DNA of 64,000 bases from Polyodon spathula. Taxonomy: Eukaryota; Chordata; Actinopteri; Acipenseriformes; Polyodontidae. A program made the position numbers and the translations under genes. Each line of letters starts with the position of its first letter. The stretch's first letter is position 1. Of the stretch, positions 1-15,300 are shown piece after piece. A model generated the notes under the pieces. It made no database searches. It worked only from the letters and a program-made list of their open reading frames with translations, and was not told the origin of the DNA. The stretch spans positions 42,737,726-42,801,725 of the forward strand of contig NC_054534.1 in assembly GCF_017654505.1 (NCBI RefSeq), read 5' to 3'.

Positions 1-253
1 AATTGCTATTTACTTATTTGCTTTTGTCATTTGATGTGACAGAACTGTAAGGCTGAAGGAGGATCTATGCTTTACAAAGATAAACCAGTGAAATTAACAT
101 TACTTTAGCACACCCACTACAATGAATAACAAACAGCTTTATTAATAATTTTGTCAAAAAGATTGGCAACATCACAGAACACTACCCATTAGACTCTCAC
201 TCAGGAGTTGCCATAACAATGTTTCCTTCTGCTTTACAGTTCCTTGACCTCAC
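1..253 (-). other. pcsk5 intron start after the last exon in the window
   Basis: It begins with the GTGAGG donor on the minus strand. The sequence from 1 to about 230 shows no Cys-rich coding exon and no repeat I recognise. Confidence 0.7.
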
Positions 254-388
254 CAGTGTATTCACTGTAGTCTGGTGTGGTGGTCTCCACTGGTGAACGG
301 GGCTTCTCTACTTTCGGAGGAGCAAAGCGTGGAGAGTACGGGTGAACAGAGGTCCCATAAAGAACCAGAGACCACTCCTTAAGTTTCC
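254..388 (-). CDS. pcsk5: pcsk5 exon, end of P domain and acidic linker
   Basis: The 135-nt exon follows ATTTACAG. It encodes [19 protein letters not shown] and then a Pro/Thr/acidic linker ending DYSEYT, with one Gly base before GTGAGG at 253. In the family this linker leads to the Cys-rich repeats, so the next exon should begin with a Gly/Pro-Cys stretch below position 1. The linker diverges from mammals, as expected for a flexible spacer. Reading through the donor reaches a stop five codons on, at 234-236. Confidence 0.93.
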
Positions 389-3300
389 CTGTAAATGGGG
401 GTAAAAAGTGAGTACACCAATATATTAACTGAGGAGACATGCTTGGTAATTAAATTGTACTTGATTAAACACATCCTACTTATGCAAAACAGTTTGAGCA
501 ACACAGGGTTAACAACACATATTGAATTTTGTGAATGCTATACGGAATTGTACCTACATGCTCACAGTTGTGTGAAACATTCTGTGCTGAATGGCACATG
601 TGTTACCAGGATTAATGTCTAGTTACATGAATAGACTATTCATTTTGCCCACTGTTAATGTTGGGAGTTCCCCTGCTATTAACTGAATATATTACATAAC
701 TGTTGAACATATCTTGTTGATTCCATTTGCAATAGCTATTTCTTGCCTTTAAAATTACCAGCTGTACTAACCAGTTGCTCGTTTCACGCTTGTCACACCA
801 AGTTTTGTACAGTCTGCTTCTCCTGAATTACCTGGTGTTTTATGGTTTCTGAGTTGCGAAGGGGTATCATAGATTTCAAGGATCCAATCTCCAGCAGCCT
901 TTTCTCCCCAACAGTGAGTGGTCATAAATTCCCAGTTCTTAAAGCCTTCCATTGAATGATCAAATAACCTGAAGCATAAGAACAAAAGGTTTTGTTAACA
1001 ACAACATATGGAGAACCAAGCAATAAATACATAAATAAATGATTGCCAATATGCATACAAGTTGGAGAAGTCTCGCACAGCTCACCCGACAATTTACTGA
1101 ACATGAATGACTACAAACAGCAGTGCTCGAGTCCTTCTGTCTAGAAATTACAAAAGCAAACATAAATTACAAAAGCAAACATAAGAAAATATTAATGTAT
1201 TTAAGTTGTACTCATTATATACTGTGGGAAGAGGGATATCACTGTTGTTTCTATGCTAGTATGTGCACTTACAGTCACTTCAAGTTCAAGTTCTTATCTG
1301 CATGTGCCTAGTCCGGGGTTTTGTGCCTAATTGTTGGGACCTGCATGCAGATCTTTGCCTAGGCTGTTATATAATCTTTAATTTTGTACAATACCATTTT
1401 TTTTCACTCACTAAAAACATTTTATGTTGTATGAAGAGGTAAGACAGTAAATTAATTTAATGAGAAGAAACACAAGTTACAAATTACAGGTGGAATCCGA
1501 GTTATCCTTCATTTGGAATTTAAACTTGTACAGAACCTGTTCAGAAAGAAGTGATACTGTATGATCACTGATTTCATTTCAAACATCAGAAAATTTCAAT
1601 CTTCTTTGTTGTTTTGGGGGAAATATTCACACAAATGTAAGCGCAAAACTAGGAGCAACTGCACTCTGGAATACAGCCTGCTGTTTTAAGAATAGAATTG
1701 AAACTTGTTTTCAGTACTGAATTCAGTTTATAGTTTTTCCTTTTATTAACATTTAAAAAAAAAATTGTGAAAGCAATGAATTGATATGAATATGCATACA
1801 AATAAAACAGCAGTGCTTCACTTGTTTGACTCAGTTTTACATTTATCATACTTGTAAATAACGCTCTAGTACTGCTGTCAGATGTGCTTTGCAGAGTGAG
1901 GTTGTAAGGGCTATCAGAAAAATACTAATTTTTAAATAAACCTTTAAAGTCCAGTACATGTACGTGTATTGCTGCTTTTGTAAACATCTGAACGGTAATA
2001 AATACAAACCATTGCTATGTTCCCCAGCTGTTCGGATGAATGGGCTAGCTTTTCCATTTTTATAGCTTCTTAATTAGTGATTGCAAAATGGGAGCTCAGC
2101 CCCCTTTTTAAAATTCTGGTGGGGACCAGAGTGCTTCAATTCTGGAGCATATGTTTTACAAAATGAATTAACTCTCTTATTGAAAGAGGATAATTTATGA
2201 CGGACCAAATAATTCTTGCTTACCATCAAACAACAAAACGCTCCCCCTTAAACAAGCATTTGACTTGAGAAGTGGCCACTGATTTACAAGGAAACTGTTA
2301 ATTATGCTTTTACTGAGATTTGATATACCTGTACACCCAAATACGGCAACTGGTACAGAAACACAAATATTCACATTAGGCATCAACACATCTTTAATTG
2401 TACCTATAATACCTATAATCAAGATATGAAATAACGATTGCCTTAATTTGAATAAATAAGCACAGTTCAACATTAAACACACCTATAACCTTTAGCTGAG
2501 ACTGAAGTGCAGTAGAAATGAGCATCTATGGAGCCAAATCTCTGTATAATCTTGCCAGCCTGGCAGTTGTAATTAGAAATATTAAACACTTTATACCACA
2601 TGTGGGTTGCAGCTGATTTTACCAACTTTGATTAAAAAGAGCTGACATTTTGGTTGGTAAGTGTAAACTGTTGGTTGGTAAGTGTAAACAATGTATTATA
2701 TACTAATAATCAATGCATATCAATTATCTTTTTCTAAATGATTTTTTTTTTTTTTTTTTTTGGTAGGCAATTGGTAGGTGCTTTTAAAGAAAACATGGGG
2801 ATGGTTTTCTCCTTTATAGTTGCTTAAATAACGTGTTATGCACTACAATAAATTTGACAAATTCCCTTAAAATATATTGTTTTGTGACCACTAGATGGCC
2901 TTTGAACACTACCCAGCAATAAAGGCTGTCTCCCTTGACCACCACCTCAAATAAAGTGAGATCTTATTTAACACTGGCTGGGGGCGGGGTCCCAATAAAA
3001 ACACCTGGACACAAAGGAACCGTGGTGCACACTAAAGAAACATAACATTTTGTATTACAAGCAGCAATGGAAATTGTATAAACCTTTACTTATTTATCAA
3101 TTTATTTAAGAGAGTGATAGTGGATTTGATTCTTAAGCTAAATCAACATCATTAAACTGTATATTTGTATTAGGAATGCTAAAAATAAACTGCAAAGGTT
3201 TCAAAGTCTTTTTCAATGTCTTCAGTGTTGAAATTGGTTCTGAATAGCCATGCTGGTCCACATACAAACAGTGGATCTCAAAAGTATTCACCCCCCTTGG

Positions 3301-6300
3301 ACTTTTCCACATTTTATTGTGTTACAATATGGAATCAAAATTGATTTAATTAGGAGTTTTTGCCACTGATCAACACACAAAAAAAGTCCTTAATGTCAAA
3401 GTGAAAAATAAAATCTACAAATTGTTCTAAATGAATTACAAATATAAAACAGAAAATAATTGATTGCATAAGTATTCACCCCCTTTGCTTTGACACACCT
3501 AAATAAGCTCTGGTGCAACCAATTGTCTTTAGAAGTCACATAATTAGTTGAATGGAGTCCACCTGTGTGCAATTAAGGTGTTTCACATGATTTCAGGTTA
3601 AACGTACCTATCTCTGGGAGGTCCCACAGTTGGTTAGTACATTTCCTAACAAACACTACATCATGAAGACAAAGGAACATTCAAAGCAAATCCGGAATAA
3701 GGTTCTTCAAAAGCACCAATCAGTGGTAGGATATAAGAACATTTCCAAGGCACTGAATATCCCCTGGAGCACAGTAAAGTCCATTATTAAGAAATGGAGA
3801 GAATATGGCACAACTGTCTAGAACGAGAAGGGCACTAGTCAGGGAAGCCACCAAGAGGACTATGGCAACTCTAAAGGAGTTTCAGTCTTCCACGGCTGAG
3901 CTGGGAGACACTGTGCATAAGGCAACAATAGCCCTGGTGCTTCACAAAACAGGCCTTTATGGGAGAGTGGCAAAAAGAAAGCCATTGTTGAAAAAAAATC
4001 TTGGCTAGAGTTTACCAGAAGGCATGTGGGAGACTGAGACCAAGTGGAAGAAGATTCTATGGTCTGAGGAGACCAAAATAGAACTTTTTGGCCTCAATGC
4101 TAAGCGCTATGTTTGGCGCAAGCCTAACACCGCACATCATCCTGAGAACATCATCCCTACCGTGAAGCATGGTGGTGGCAGCTTCTGGGGATGCTTCTCT
4201 GCGTCAGGGCCTGGAAAGCTTGTGAAGATAGAGGGCAAAATGGATGCAGCAAAGTACAGAGAAATCTAGGAGGAAAACCTGCTGAAGTCTGCAAGAGACC
4301 AGGGACTTGGGAGAAGATTCATCTTCCAGCAGGACAATGACCCCAAATATACAGCCAAAGCCACACTGGAGTGGCTTAAAAACAAAAAGGTCAATGTCCT
4401 GGAGTGGCCCAGTCAAAGCCCGGACCTCAATCCAATTGAGAATAAGTGTAAAGAGTTGAAAATTGCTGTTCACCAAAGGTCTCCATCTAACTTGATGGAG
4501 CTTGAACAATTTTGCAAAGAAGAATGAGTAAAAATTGCAGTGTCCAGATGTGCAAAGCTGGTAGAGACTGTAATTGCTGCCAAAGGTGCCTCTACCAAAT
4601 ATTGACCCAAGGAAGTGAATACTTATGCAATCAATTATTTTCTGTTTTGTATTTGTAATTAATTTAGAACAATTTGTAGATTTTATTTTTCACTTTGACA
4701 TTATGGGCTTTTTTTGTGTTGTTCAGTGGCAAAAACTCCTAATTAAATCCATTTTGATTCCATGTTGTAACACAATAAAATGTGGAAAAGGCCAAGGGGG
4801 TGAATACTTTTGAGAGCCACTGAATTAAGACCTATACAACAAAAGTGAAAATGGCTTTCTTTTTTCCTAATAAAAGTATTTCTTTTATGCTCTTAACCAT
4901 AGTGGACCTTCCTCCATAATACTGGTAAACCTGCCTGATCTTGGAAATTTGTAATGTGTTTTTTTTGTTTTCAGTGATTTTAATAAATTGAGTCCCTGGA
5001 AGAAAACAAGTGAATGTCATTTAAAAGGTTGGCGGTAGGATATGTGGTTGTTTAACTATTGGAAATCAAAATCCAGTACATTTTTACATATTTCCAATGG
5101 GTGTATTTAAAGTCAAACAACTGGAGCGAACAAGGTGATTCCTTTAAGAAAATGCATTGTGATAAAAGAGTGTGCAGAACTCTGAGACCAGATTACTCTG
5201 TATTGAGATAAGACTTGCATTAAGCTAATTCTGTATTTCATTTTTCACATGGTCTGTCGATCTGTCTCTACCTCATTTTTTTAGTTAAAGCTCTAAAGCT
5301 TGGAGTGCCCTTTGATGTCCAATACAGCCGGACAGTTTGGCCTGCTGATTGATCTTTCACAAGCTCAGAACACTATACTGACCTTTTGCAAACTTGGGAC
5401 GAACATAAGTACTAAAACTACAAAGGATTAAAATGTTTCTATAGTGTATTATACAATGTTAAAGGTAAAACAACAATAAAAAAGCAGAACATTTCACATT
5501 ACCTGACCCTGTAAGTAGAATAAAACATTACACACAACCCAAAACAGCACATGGTTTGAGTGACGGATGTTTAAATCATGATGACCAGCTCTCTAGTTAC
5601 TGACTCTGTTATGATGTGCTCTATCCCACTAAATTAGCAACCTGACACACAAAGGTTCTGTGCTTGCTGGGCTAATGGGGTGTAGAGCACAAGGCAAACA
5701 AGTATTTTAAAACACAGTAGTGTTCCATCAATTACTCTGCACCTGTAGACACTGGATAAACTACCCTCCTTTGAACAGCTATTCTCTCTAGGGGGTGCCT
5801 GAACTGCCTCTCAGCTGGCAAGGGGAACCGGAAAGGAAATCCAGACAGACAGACAGTCTAAATTGACTTATCAAAGTTTTCAGCCAGTTCCTAGTACCAG
5901 TTACTGTGGAAAATAAACATTCTTTTGAACTAGCCAAGCTGAAATAAAATTAGTAATAAGAAATATGCTGATATTCCAGACCCTAAAATGGTAATATCTC
6001 TTAAGAGAAATTACTTTTTCATTCAGAAACCTGTAATGTCTTGTGAAGGACCCAACAAAAGTTTCCGTAACAGTACCAAGTCATTCCCCCAGTGCTCCAG
6101 GGGTCTACTTAAATCACAGTAAATTTACGTATTTTTCACAGGTAGGTTATGGAAAAAAATTAGGATTTCGAGGACCTGTTTGAACATTAAATAAGTAAAA
6201 TAACATCTAAGTAGACAATATTTCAGAGCATTCTAAAAGCCTAAAAATATTGATACTTGCTTCCTTACTAAAACAGAGTTCTGTCATTTGTTAAAGGTAA

Positions 6301-9300
6301 GCATGCACCATCCCTCAGCAGTTGTTGCCAACATTCTCTGTCTGGTGTGGACTTGCCCAAACATTGAGACTGCACGTTCTGCAGCCACTGAATTGGTTGG
6401 AAGTGTAAGGCAAAGCTTTGCCAAGTTATACAGATTAGAAACAGCCCAAAACTCGGTTACCCACGGCGTCTGGCATACTTTAATAAAGGCAATATATGCA
6501 GCACGTTTGTTGTCATGTTATTTGTCCCATCCAGTAATTTATTTTATTAGTACTGAATCAAAAAAAAATAAATCTAACTGTGTTTAAAAAGTAAGCAGCA
6601 GCTTGTTTGATGCGAGGTGGCTGTGCTGGATCGTACCTGTAGTACTGATTTAACTTGGCTAGAGCCGTCAGGAATACTTTTTGTCTGCGCTGACTTTCCA
6701 GTTTGTTTTCTGAAAGCTGTTTGTTTTACATTCTGTTCAGCAGCCTACTGTATTTTATAAAAAAACACATTACAAGATGTGCAAAACAATTCCTCCATCT
6801 GCATGTACAGTTTCTTTGGGAAATATCTTGACACGATCATCAGCCGAAATAAACTTTGCTTTTTTAGCTTGGTCATCCATTTCTAGATTTTACCTCTAAT
6901 GCTGAAAACAAGAATTTAGCAACCTAAATCAAAACAATGCAGCACTGTCCCACCCCCTACTGTACAGTACAGGTCACAGAAAAGCCAGTACAGACGCACT
7001 GATAGGCTGATTAAAACATTGTTGTCATTTGAACAGTAAACAAGTACGTTAACCACTCTGGAGTATTAATTTGTAAATGTTATTTGTCTAAGTTTTTTTT
7101 TTTTTTTTTTTTTTTTTGCCTAAGTACAATGCACACTGGACGGTGAAGGAATAAAAAAAGCCTGACCACAGAAGGAAGATACATAGTTTGCGTTGCTTGC
7201 GTTTTTTTTTTCTCCGTATTTGTCCTGTATGCATTGGCCCTTAAAAGATGAAAATTTCGCGGTGACCCCTCAATTTCACGATTTCCACGAAAATGCGATT
7301 TAGGTAGACCCCTAGTTATAACAGATTGTGTCAGAACTTGGTGAAGTTTACAATGTATTTAAGTTAAAGGTCCCTGCCAAGCACATGTGTTTCACTGGAA
7401 CGTTCATCTGGTTAAAACCAACCCTGTAATAAAGTGAACACAATGAGAAATATAATGTACAATGTTTCTAGTCCAGAAGAAGATTTTTTGCTTTGCATAA
7501 CATATTCAGGACAGTAAACAAGCCAATGAAGCACATGCTTTTGAATAATAGTGTTAATTTTTTTAGCTTCAACATTGACAAGAGCTCCTACTTGGCTAGA
7601 AATCAAGCAAACACTGCAATTCGAGGAAAACTGGTGAAAGGTTTCATACTGGCAATGCATCAAAATAACAGCGATCTGCACATGTAAAACTTACTTTAGA
7701 AGATGTAGCAGAAAAGAAGTTACAGGAACTTGAAAATGTACTTTAAATATATGGTCAGCTTTTTTCTTTGTGATAGTTTAAAAAAAAAAAAAACATCATC
7801 TACTGAAAATAAGAATTTCTTTAGTAACAGAAGTGGATGCCTAAACTACTTTTTGCCCTTTATGTATTTCTTATTGTCTTGTACCGCCATTTTTTTCTAA
7901 CATCCTTCTTTTATAAAGAACTGGTTTGCAGTCCCTTGGAGTCTGCTATATGTAGAGTGCACTTTCCCTACAATACTGGCTATAGTTTTAATTGGGGTTT
8001 TCTCAGTGTCAGGTAAAAGGCATGTTTATAAATGTAAGACATGTATGTTCAACCAATTATGTGCAGAAAAAAAAAAAAAAACTGTCTAAAAGGCTTCTTA
8101 GCAAATACAAAATAATTGCTTAAACCAATTACATATTTGAACCAGGTAGACAAGCAATCTGTTCATTTCTTTATTTGCTTTTATTTTTTTTGAGATATGC
8201 CCCTGGTTGTGAGCACTGTCTTGGGTCCCAGATGGGGGGTAAGCTTCACAATTTCTATTTTTCACATTTCTAAAGTAGCTTTTAAATTACATATATATCA
8301 TTAATTGAAAGTTGTTAAATCAGAAACCGCTTATAGCCAGGTAGCGGTCTTCACATGAATAGGCATATAAAACGGTTATAATACTGTTAGTCCTCCTGAA
8401 ACCCCTTTGGCTGAATAGCACACTTTCTATTACAACAGGGCAGGCGAGCACAGAATACAAGACAGAGGGGATGATTGGATAAAATAGGTGTTTGGATAAT
8501 CAAGGTTTTAATGAACTGTATTTAAAAGTAACCATTTTAAAGCATGCATCCTAACTGCATTGCCATTCATTGGCAGTACAGCATTTAAAACAACAGCAGT
8601 TGCTGGTTACAAGCAAAACACAAGTAGCTCCACCACAAAATTGTCTACCGTTAACTCAAAATGAGAATTGCACCAACTGACTTCCAAAAAAACAAATTCC
8701 TATCCCCTTTTTCATTATTAAAGCATTTTCACCAACGTAATTGAAAGCTTAGAAGAACCTATTAATCATCATTTACAGTAAAATATTTAGAGACCTACAA
8801 TGCAGACCACAAAGATAGGATCCAACATTGACATTGGATGTTATAAAGTGTCAACAGCTGATTATGATTTTCTTATTTCAGTTTCTACAGGCAAGGTCGG
8901 GAGCAGGGCTCTAAAACAACGAATGACCCCTAATTAAAACTGACATCAATAGGGAGTGACAGATATCATTGCAAGAAATGCATTGCACACAATGTGTTAA
9001 CATTTTGCGCAAAATGTATTATTATGAATTTGCTTTAAAGAAACCCACATTCTAATAAAACCATACTGTGTTCCCAATAGCACATCTTCTGGTTGTACCA
9101 TAATAAATCATGTTCCAGATAAGGGATGGGAGCCTGATGTTAAACAAACATCTCATGAGACTTAAACAAGGTTCAATTTGGCAACACAAATATGTTGCAA
9201 CACATTACTTTGCTTGACGTATTTTGCCAGCATTGTGTTAACAAGTTCAACACTGTAATTATTGTTTTTTTATGCGTGAACCATCCACACTGCCACTAGT

Positions 9301-12300
9301 GATTGATACACAACCTTCTTCCTGCCTTTCCTATTGGTATGCAAATACTTTTTGCTACAGGCAGAATAGCATGCACTGTGGAACAATTTACGCTTACAGT
9401 AAATAATAGCAGTAGTTTTACCCAGCTATAAAACGTGACACCCTGTTACATGAACCTTCATCTAGTTTCTTTAACATCAGGCAAGGGAAGGGAGGGACTA
9501 AAAAGAATACAAATCTCCCTGGAACTTGTGATTATCAAGAATTTGTTATAGTCGCACGTTATAGTTATGGATTTCACTTCATTTTCATGTTAATCTCAGT
9601 TTTTCAACCGTTCGTATCTTGGCAATGGTAGAGTGGCGGTAGAGTGATGTCCTTTGAAACATAAACATGTTATGACGTTCTTTAAGTCTTTTAACAGGAT
9701 TACAATTTTAAAATGAAAAGGGGGGTCAAAATCAAAAGTGTCCCATGTGTACAATACAAATTATAATGTCATTTTTCAGCAGACCTGGAGAAAAAACTGT
9801 AATACCTACAGGTATTCTACTGTGTAGCTGAAGTAGCGGTCTCTACTGACTCTAATTTCCTACACTGGTTAGAATTTGATTGTTTTTTGTGGCTTGTACA
9901 TTCAAGTGTTTGATAGACTATGGAAGAACGTCAGTTTTAAATAAAAACATAGTTTCCGCCACACAGCACTTTGTTTAAAGCGCTACCACACTCACATTTT
10001 GTTAATTGCTTAAATGCAGCCACTGGTTGTTTAACATAAAAGATGACATTGTTCTTTGTCATCAACTTGAACTAAAGTTAATTGCAGTCACCACTGTCAC
10101 TTGTAATGACTTGATATGGGAATGAAAAAAAAATAGTAAAACCATCACCTGTATTATTAGCTAAAACATTATTCTGTTTGAATCTGCAGTGTGGTAAGTT
10201 TATAATTTTGGCAGTAGTACTCATTGGCAATACATACCGGGGGTTCATTTTATTGATCAAGATATGTGGTCACTTTAGTACATGATTTAAATATCAAAGG
10301 GAAAACAAAGTGTTCAGCAATTTCAAGGACTCATAATTAAAAAAAAAAAAACTGAAATACAGTTATAATTATTATAGTGCTGTTATATATGCATAGACCT
10401 GCAGGAAAAAAAAAACCCCAAAAAACCAAAAGAAAACTAATAGATACAGCTATAGTAATCGGCTACTGATTTAATTTCTTACAGTGGTTAGAACTTTTTG
10501 GCTTGCACATTTGACTCAGAGAATATTGAGCCAGTCACATGGAAGAACGCCAATGTTGTTCTGATCGGTTGTTTAGGGAATAGACTTTTCAGAACACTAG
10601 GCTTAAGTTCTCTGAACACCGGCTCTGTCTCGGCAGGGGATATTGGCTCTCTGTAACTGACCTCCTGCAGCTCTTTTCAGGTCTACCAGCATCCCGTTGG
10701 ACTTCTGTCCCCACTAATTTCCTATGGTGTCGGATTTTCCAAAACCATTTGCTGTTGTTATTTTAATGCAATGATACATGAAGTGCTACAATTATACAGT
10801 TTTGACAATACTAATCAGATTGACATAATGATAAATGAATATTTGAACAGGTCATATTGAAATACTTTGCATTTCTGCTGCGTTGGTGTTTTTTATGTTC
10901 TTTGCAAAGATCACTCACTTCAACATAACATTATTTTTTTCACTGAATGCTGCCCTGCCCATCACATATCAATGCTAAAATCCTAACCTGGATGCATCCG
11001 AGTTAAGGATGGGGTGGCATTTAATGACTTTTTTGGCTTCAAGTTGCACCATATAAGTTAATTTATTGTCATTTTTAAAGGAATTTTCTGACTTTTTTGT
11101 GGCTTCAAGCCAAAACAAGACATATAGTACAGCTGACTCCAAGGGTGATGCTTTGAAAAAAAAAACTCAGGACATCAGCAAGGATATTGGTACTAACGTG
11201 TAAATTAAATGAAAACGCTGATGTTTACTTATTGTGCAATTGATATCGTAATTACACCAAATTACACGAACTAATGTCCTTTATCTTTGTTTGATTCTTT
11301 TTCAAAGCAAAAATGAAGTTCTTACCTGTTTGCTAAGAGCTGGGACTTTGTTCCAGAGGGAGAGGTCAGGTAAATAGACAGATCTCCACGGCGATGGTGA
11401 GTAATGGTGATCCGCACCACAACGTGCTCCAAGTAGATGACGTGGTGGTTGGAGTTATCAGCACAGCCAGGAGCTTTGTATACTGATCTGACAACATTCT
11501 CTGGACGAATAGTTCTGCAATAGACAATGACAGGCAATGGCTCAGAAAAACAATAATATCTAGGAGCCCAGGTATATCCATCACCTTTTTTATTATGTTT
11601 AGGTACACTTCGTGCAGTGTGTCCTTTCCCTGCAGAAAAGGTTATGGGCATATCTATTTAGTGCAGTTTGAATGGCTTGAGTTGGAACTGGTTTTCTGCT
11701 GTCACTGCGATTAATCTTATTGTACTCTAATCCCAAGGCAGGAAAAGATATTACCCTTGTGAGTTATGCATTAAATAACAATCTCAAGCACTGGGACTTT
11801 TCCATATCTTTGGACACAGCTGAAGATATTGTCTGAAAAAGGACACAGCCTACCACATTTTTTTAATGTAAAATTTCACTGGTGAAATTGCCAATAAATC
11901 ACAACAAGGAAGCACTTTCACTCAATCAAGGTCTCACACTTATATGGCCTCCTCTTTTTGTAAATTCTCTTATAAGCTTTGAGATCAACTACTGGGTACT
12001 GGACAAGTACTGATTGACCGAGTGGCTTCCTTTTGCTTGTAAATTGTTTCCGTTTCCTAACTTTGATCCTCGCGCTGTTTTTCAATGTTTTTACAGATTC
12101 TCAAAAATATAGCATGAAATATATCATAAAATCTTGGGCTATGAAAACTAATTTTCAAATGGTACACATTTTCATCACATTTTCATAATCGTCATGCCTC
12201 TAAAGAATAAATGGCCTGAATAGACCGATTAAATACCGCCTATGGTTTTATAGGGTTTTGATGGTAGTCCATTTACATCTTAACACAAATACCCCACTGG

Positions 12301-15300
12301 GACAAATGTTGATCTTTCTGTTCTTATATCCACTTGGAAGTTGACAGTGTAGGGAAAACCAACTGACCACAATAACAAAGTCATACTACATTATAGTGTT
12401 CAAGGCAGCAGGTGTTAAATGGGGGTTAAAGGAACAAAAGGATCAAAGGGGATGTGATGTCTAAGATACTCTTGAATGACAAGTAGTTTTGGGTCTGATG
12501 AACAAAAGCCTGTCCGTAACCCAGTTTCTCTCTCAAACGATACATCTGCAGATCAGACCAGCAAGAAGTTTATGGATTTCATAAAGTGGCTGGGATTGGT
12601 GTAGACGTGTTTGAAGTCTGTGTGGTGTACTTGTTTTAACCTACCCCATGATTTACAAATCCTTAATGATTTGGGAAGGCGAGCATTCAAATACATACGA
12701 ATTCAGGAAACTGACAAAACTGTATATGCAACAAGATGTCTGGTGTGTATTCAAGAAACAGCATTTAGGGATGCAAATACATGACAGCTGTGTGATCCGA
12801 AGGGATTTTTTCATTGATTTTAGGAAGCAGTTTCATATTTGACTTCATGAAAGTGTTAATGTTTACCTTATTTGCTTGTCTGCACTCTCCACACATATGT
12901 GCTGAGTGGGCACAGCTTTCCACCTCTCAGCTTCCTTTACCATGGCCTCTGCATCCATCAGTCCAAACCCATAAAGATGGCTCACTGAGAAAATTAAAAC
13001 ACATAAATAGGCTTACAAATTCAAAAATAACCACTTTGTTGTAGCAGACCAAACACCATGGTGAAAGGTAGTTGAGAGACTACTGATAGTGTCCTTCTTT
13101 CACACAGCAAAACGGAGGTGGGCTCAGCAAACGAGGTGGCCAGTAAAATGACTTGGGTAGAAACTCTCCAGTTAAGTAATGACGCAGGACATGTGAATAG
13201 AAACATCAAAGCAATTTGAAACAGGGACTGCAGCAGTAAAAAATCTAGAGTTTAAAAACATGTAACTTGTATGAATACAGTCTGGTTCTTTTATCTTATC
13301 TGACAGGTAATTAGGGACAGAAACTCACACACACCCTTAACTTGTGTCGGCAGTCAAAGGAGATGTTGCGAGTGAGAGCCGATGGAAGTGAATCATATAC
13401 TTTTGTGGACAACTAGTATCAATTGAGTTACAAGTTAGGGTTAAAGGAAAGGACAGGCACTAACACATTTTTTATTAGGAGCGCACTCCAATAAAAAAGG
13501 TACTGGCATGTCTTACTCCATCAACAAATCCTGAAATTTTGAGATGAACAAACTTGGGAGTGCAAGCCTACATAAATAATTTGGTGAACAAAAATAAAAA
13601 TAAAATTGACCATAGTCATTTCATTTTTTTCATCCCTCCCCCAACAGATAATCAGAATTACTGTAAAATAACACTGTAACAACTAATGCAGCTTTAGTGA
13701 CCATTTCCCTTGTATTTTTGATTAACCTACTTTAAGTGTAAAAAAACATTCACGAAAATATTCAGACTTTCAAATAAACACGTTGTCATACAAATGCTAA
13801 TGTAACGGTAAACAGTGCCATACATTGTCAAAACGAAAACAATATATTTTATTTTCCTTAGTTAAACTAACTTAAAAAATAAAAAAGACAATCAATCTAG
13901 CCAAGTTTGAAGGTATAAAACATTTGCAGACGCCAATAGCGCTTACAGATGGAAGCCATCCAGACAGCTGATATCTGGCTGCCTGTGCGAGGCCAGAACT
14001 TCAAATGTCTTGCTGAAGTGGGCTTGGCTAGCAGCTGCAGGTACTGAAATGGGTCCTTATTTCAACACAGAAAATAACTATGTGGTTACTAGTCTTGAAA
14101 TAAGTGGGATTTTTTAAACATACTTATTTAACCCTCTAATCCCTATAATAGGAAATGATACAGAAATACAAAATAAAATCTGCTGGGAACACAAATATTG
14201 ATTCTACATTAAAAACTGTAAACAAAGAAATGTAATGATGCATATCTTAGCCTTTGTAAATCTCTATCCTTCTTTATGATGACCTAAAGTTCACATTGTC
14301 TTCACCTACTGTAAACCTTTTTCATGTGCAAAATCTTTCATACATATGACAATTGTCCAGCTAACAAATTAGGTTGGTCACCTTGCTCAGAAATCATTGT
14401 TCTTAATTGGATTGAGAACTGGCAAATGGCCAGAGTAATGACAGTGTGTGAACTTTATGGAAACACTATAAAAACAAGAAATTCCAGAATGAGAAAAGGC
14501 CATTTGGCTTACTTAGGCTTGCTCGCTTTGGTGCCAGCGTGATCCGTTAGCACAGGAGAGGAAAAACAAAACCCCTAACCAGGTTAGTAGGGGATATAAA
14601 ACTTCTGGGAATCTGTGGCTAGATAGACCATCCTTCCTCCAGATGGCCAGCTAAGGTTTTATTGTGGTCATAGGGTTATACAGTATTGCTCATGACAGCA
14701 TCCAGTCTGTTCTTGAAGGATCAACAACTCTGTCTAGTAGCCTGTTCCAATGCTTCACCACCGTTAAGAAACTAAGTGAAGTAGACATATGGACTGGGAA
14801 TCACCACTGTGCCCCTTCAATTCTGTCCCATGCCCAAGAGAACTACATGTCTGAACTCATATTTAGACACAACTGCCACATAACCTGACCAACATAAATC
14901 ATCAATCTCAACCCAGTTGAAGACTACGAGATGAATACTGCACAATGTCTTTATGAATAGTGACCTCTATATACAGCAAGTTTTCCCTTTATTTTTACTG
15001 GATCTTATCAATTAGCTTTTCAACACTGAAGACACTTGCTGAAACCATTGCCAGTGAATTTAGTTTCTTTTAGTATTTCAAAATGTAGCACTACTGTGTG
15101 TTTAACAGTTATGGAAGACTTACTTGTTTGAGGTGCTGTATTGTTTGCATTATTTAAATCAAATTAAAATAATACATCACATCAACTGGTTTCTTCAGCA
15201 TACGAGCTACAGTTTAAGCACTGAAGATTGAGTAGGAGACAAAAAAATAGATGAATGTTCTGCTATGGGTAACTAAAAAAAATCAATTTGTGGGGAAAAA

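Larger units (their letters stand above)
6551..11325. other. pcsk5 intron segment, mostly unique sequence
   Basis: AT-rich intron containing a T26 tract (7092-7117), several A10-15 tracts (7779, 8069, 10340), and an internal duplication around 9844-9930 and 10462-10556. No exon or transposase similarity was seen. Confidence 0.55.
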
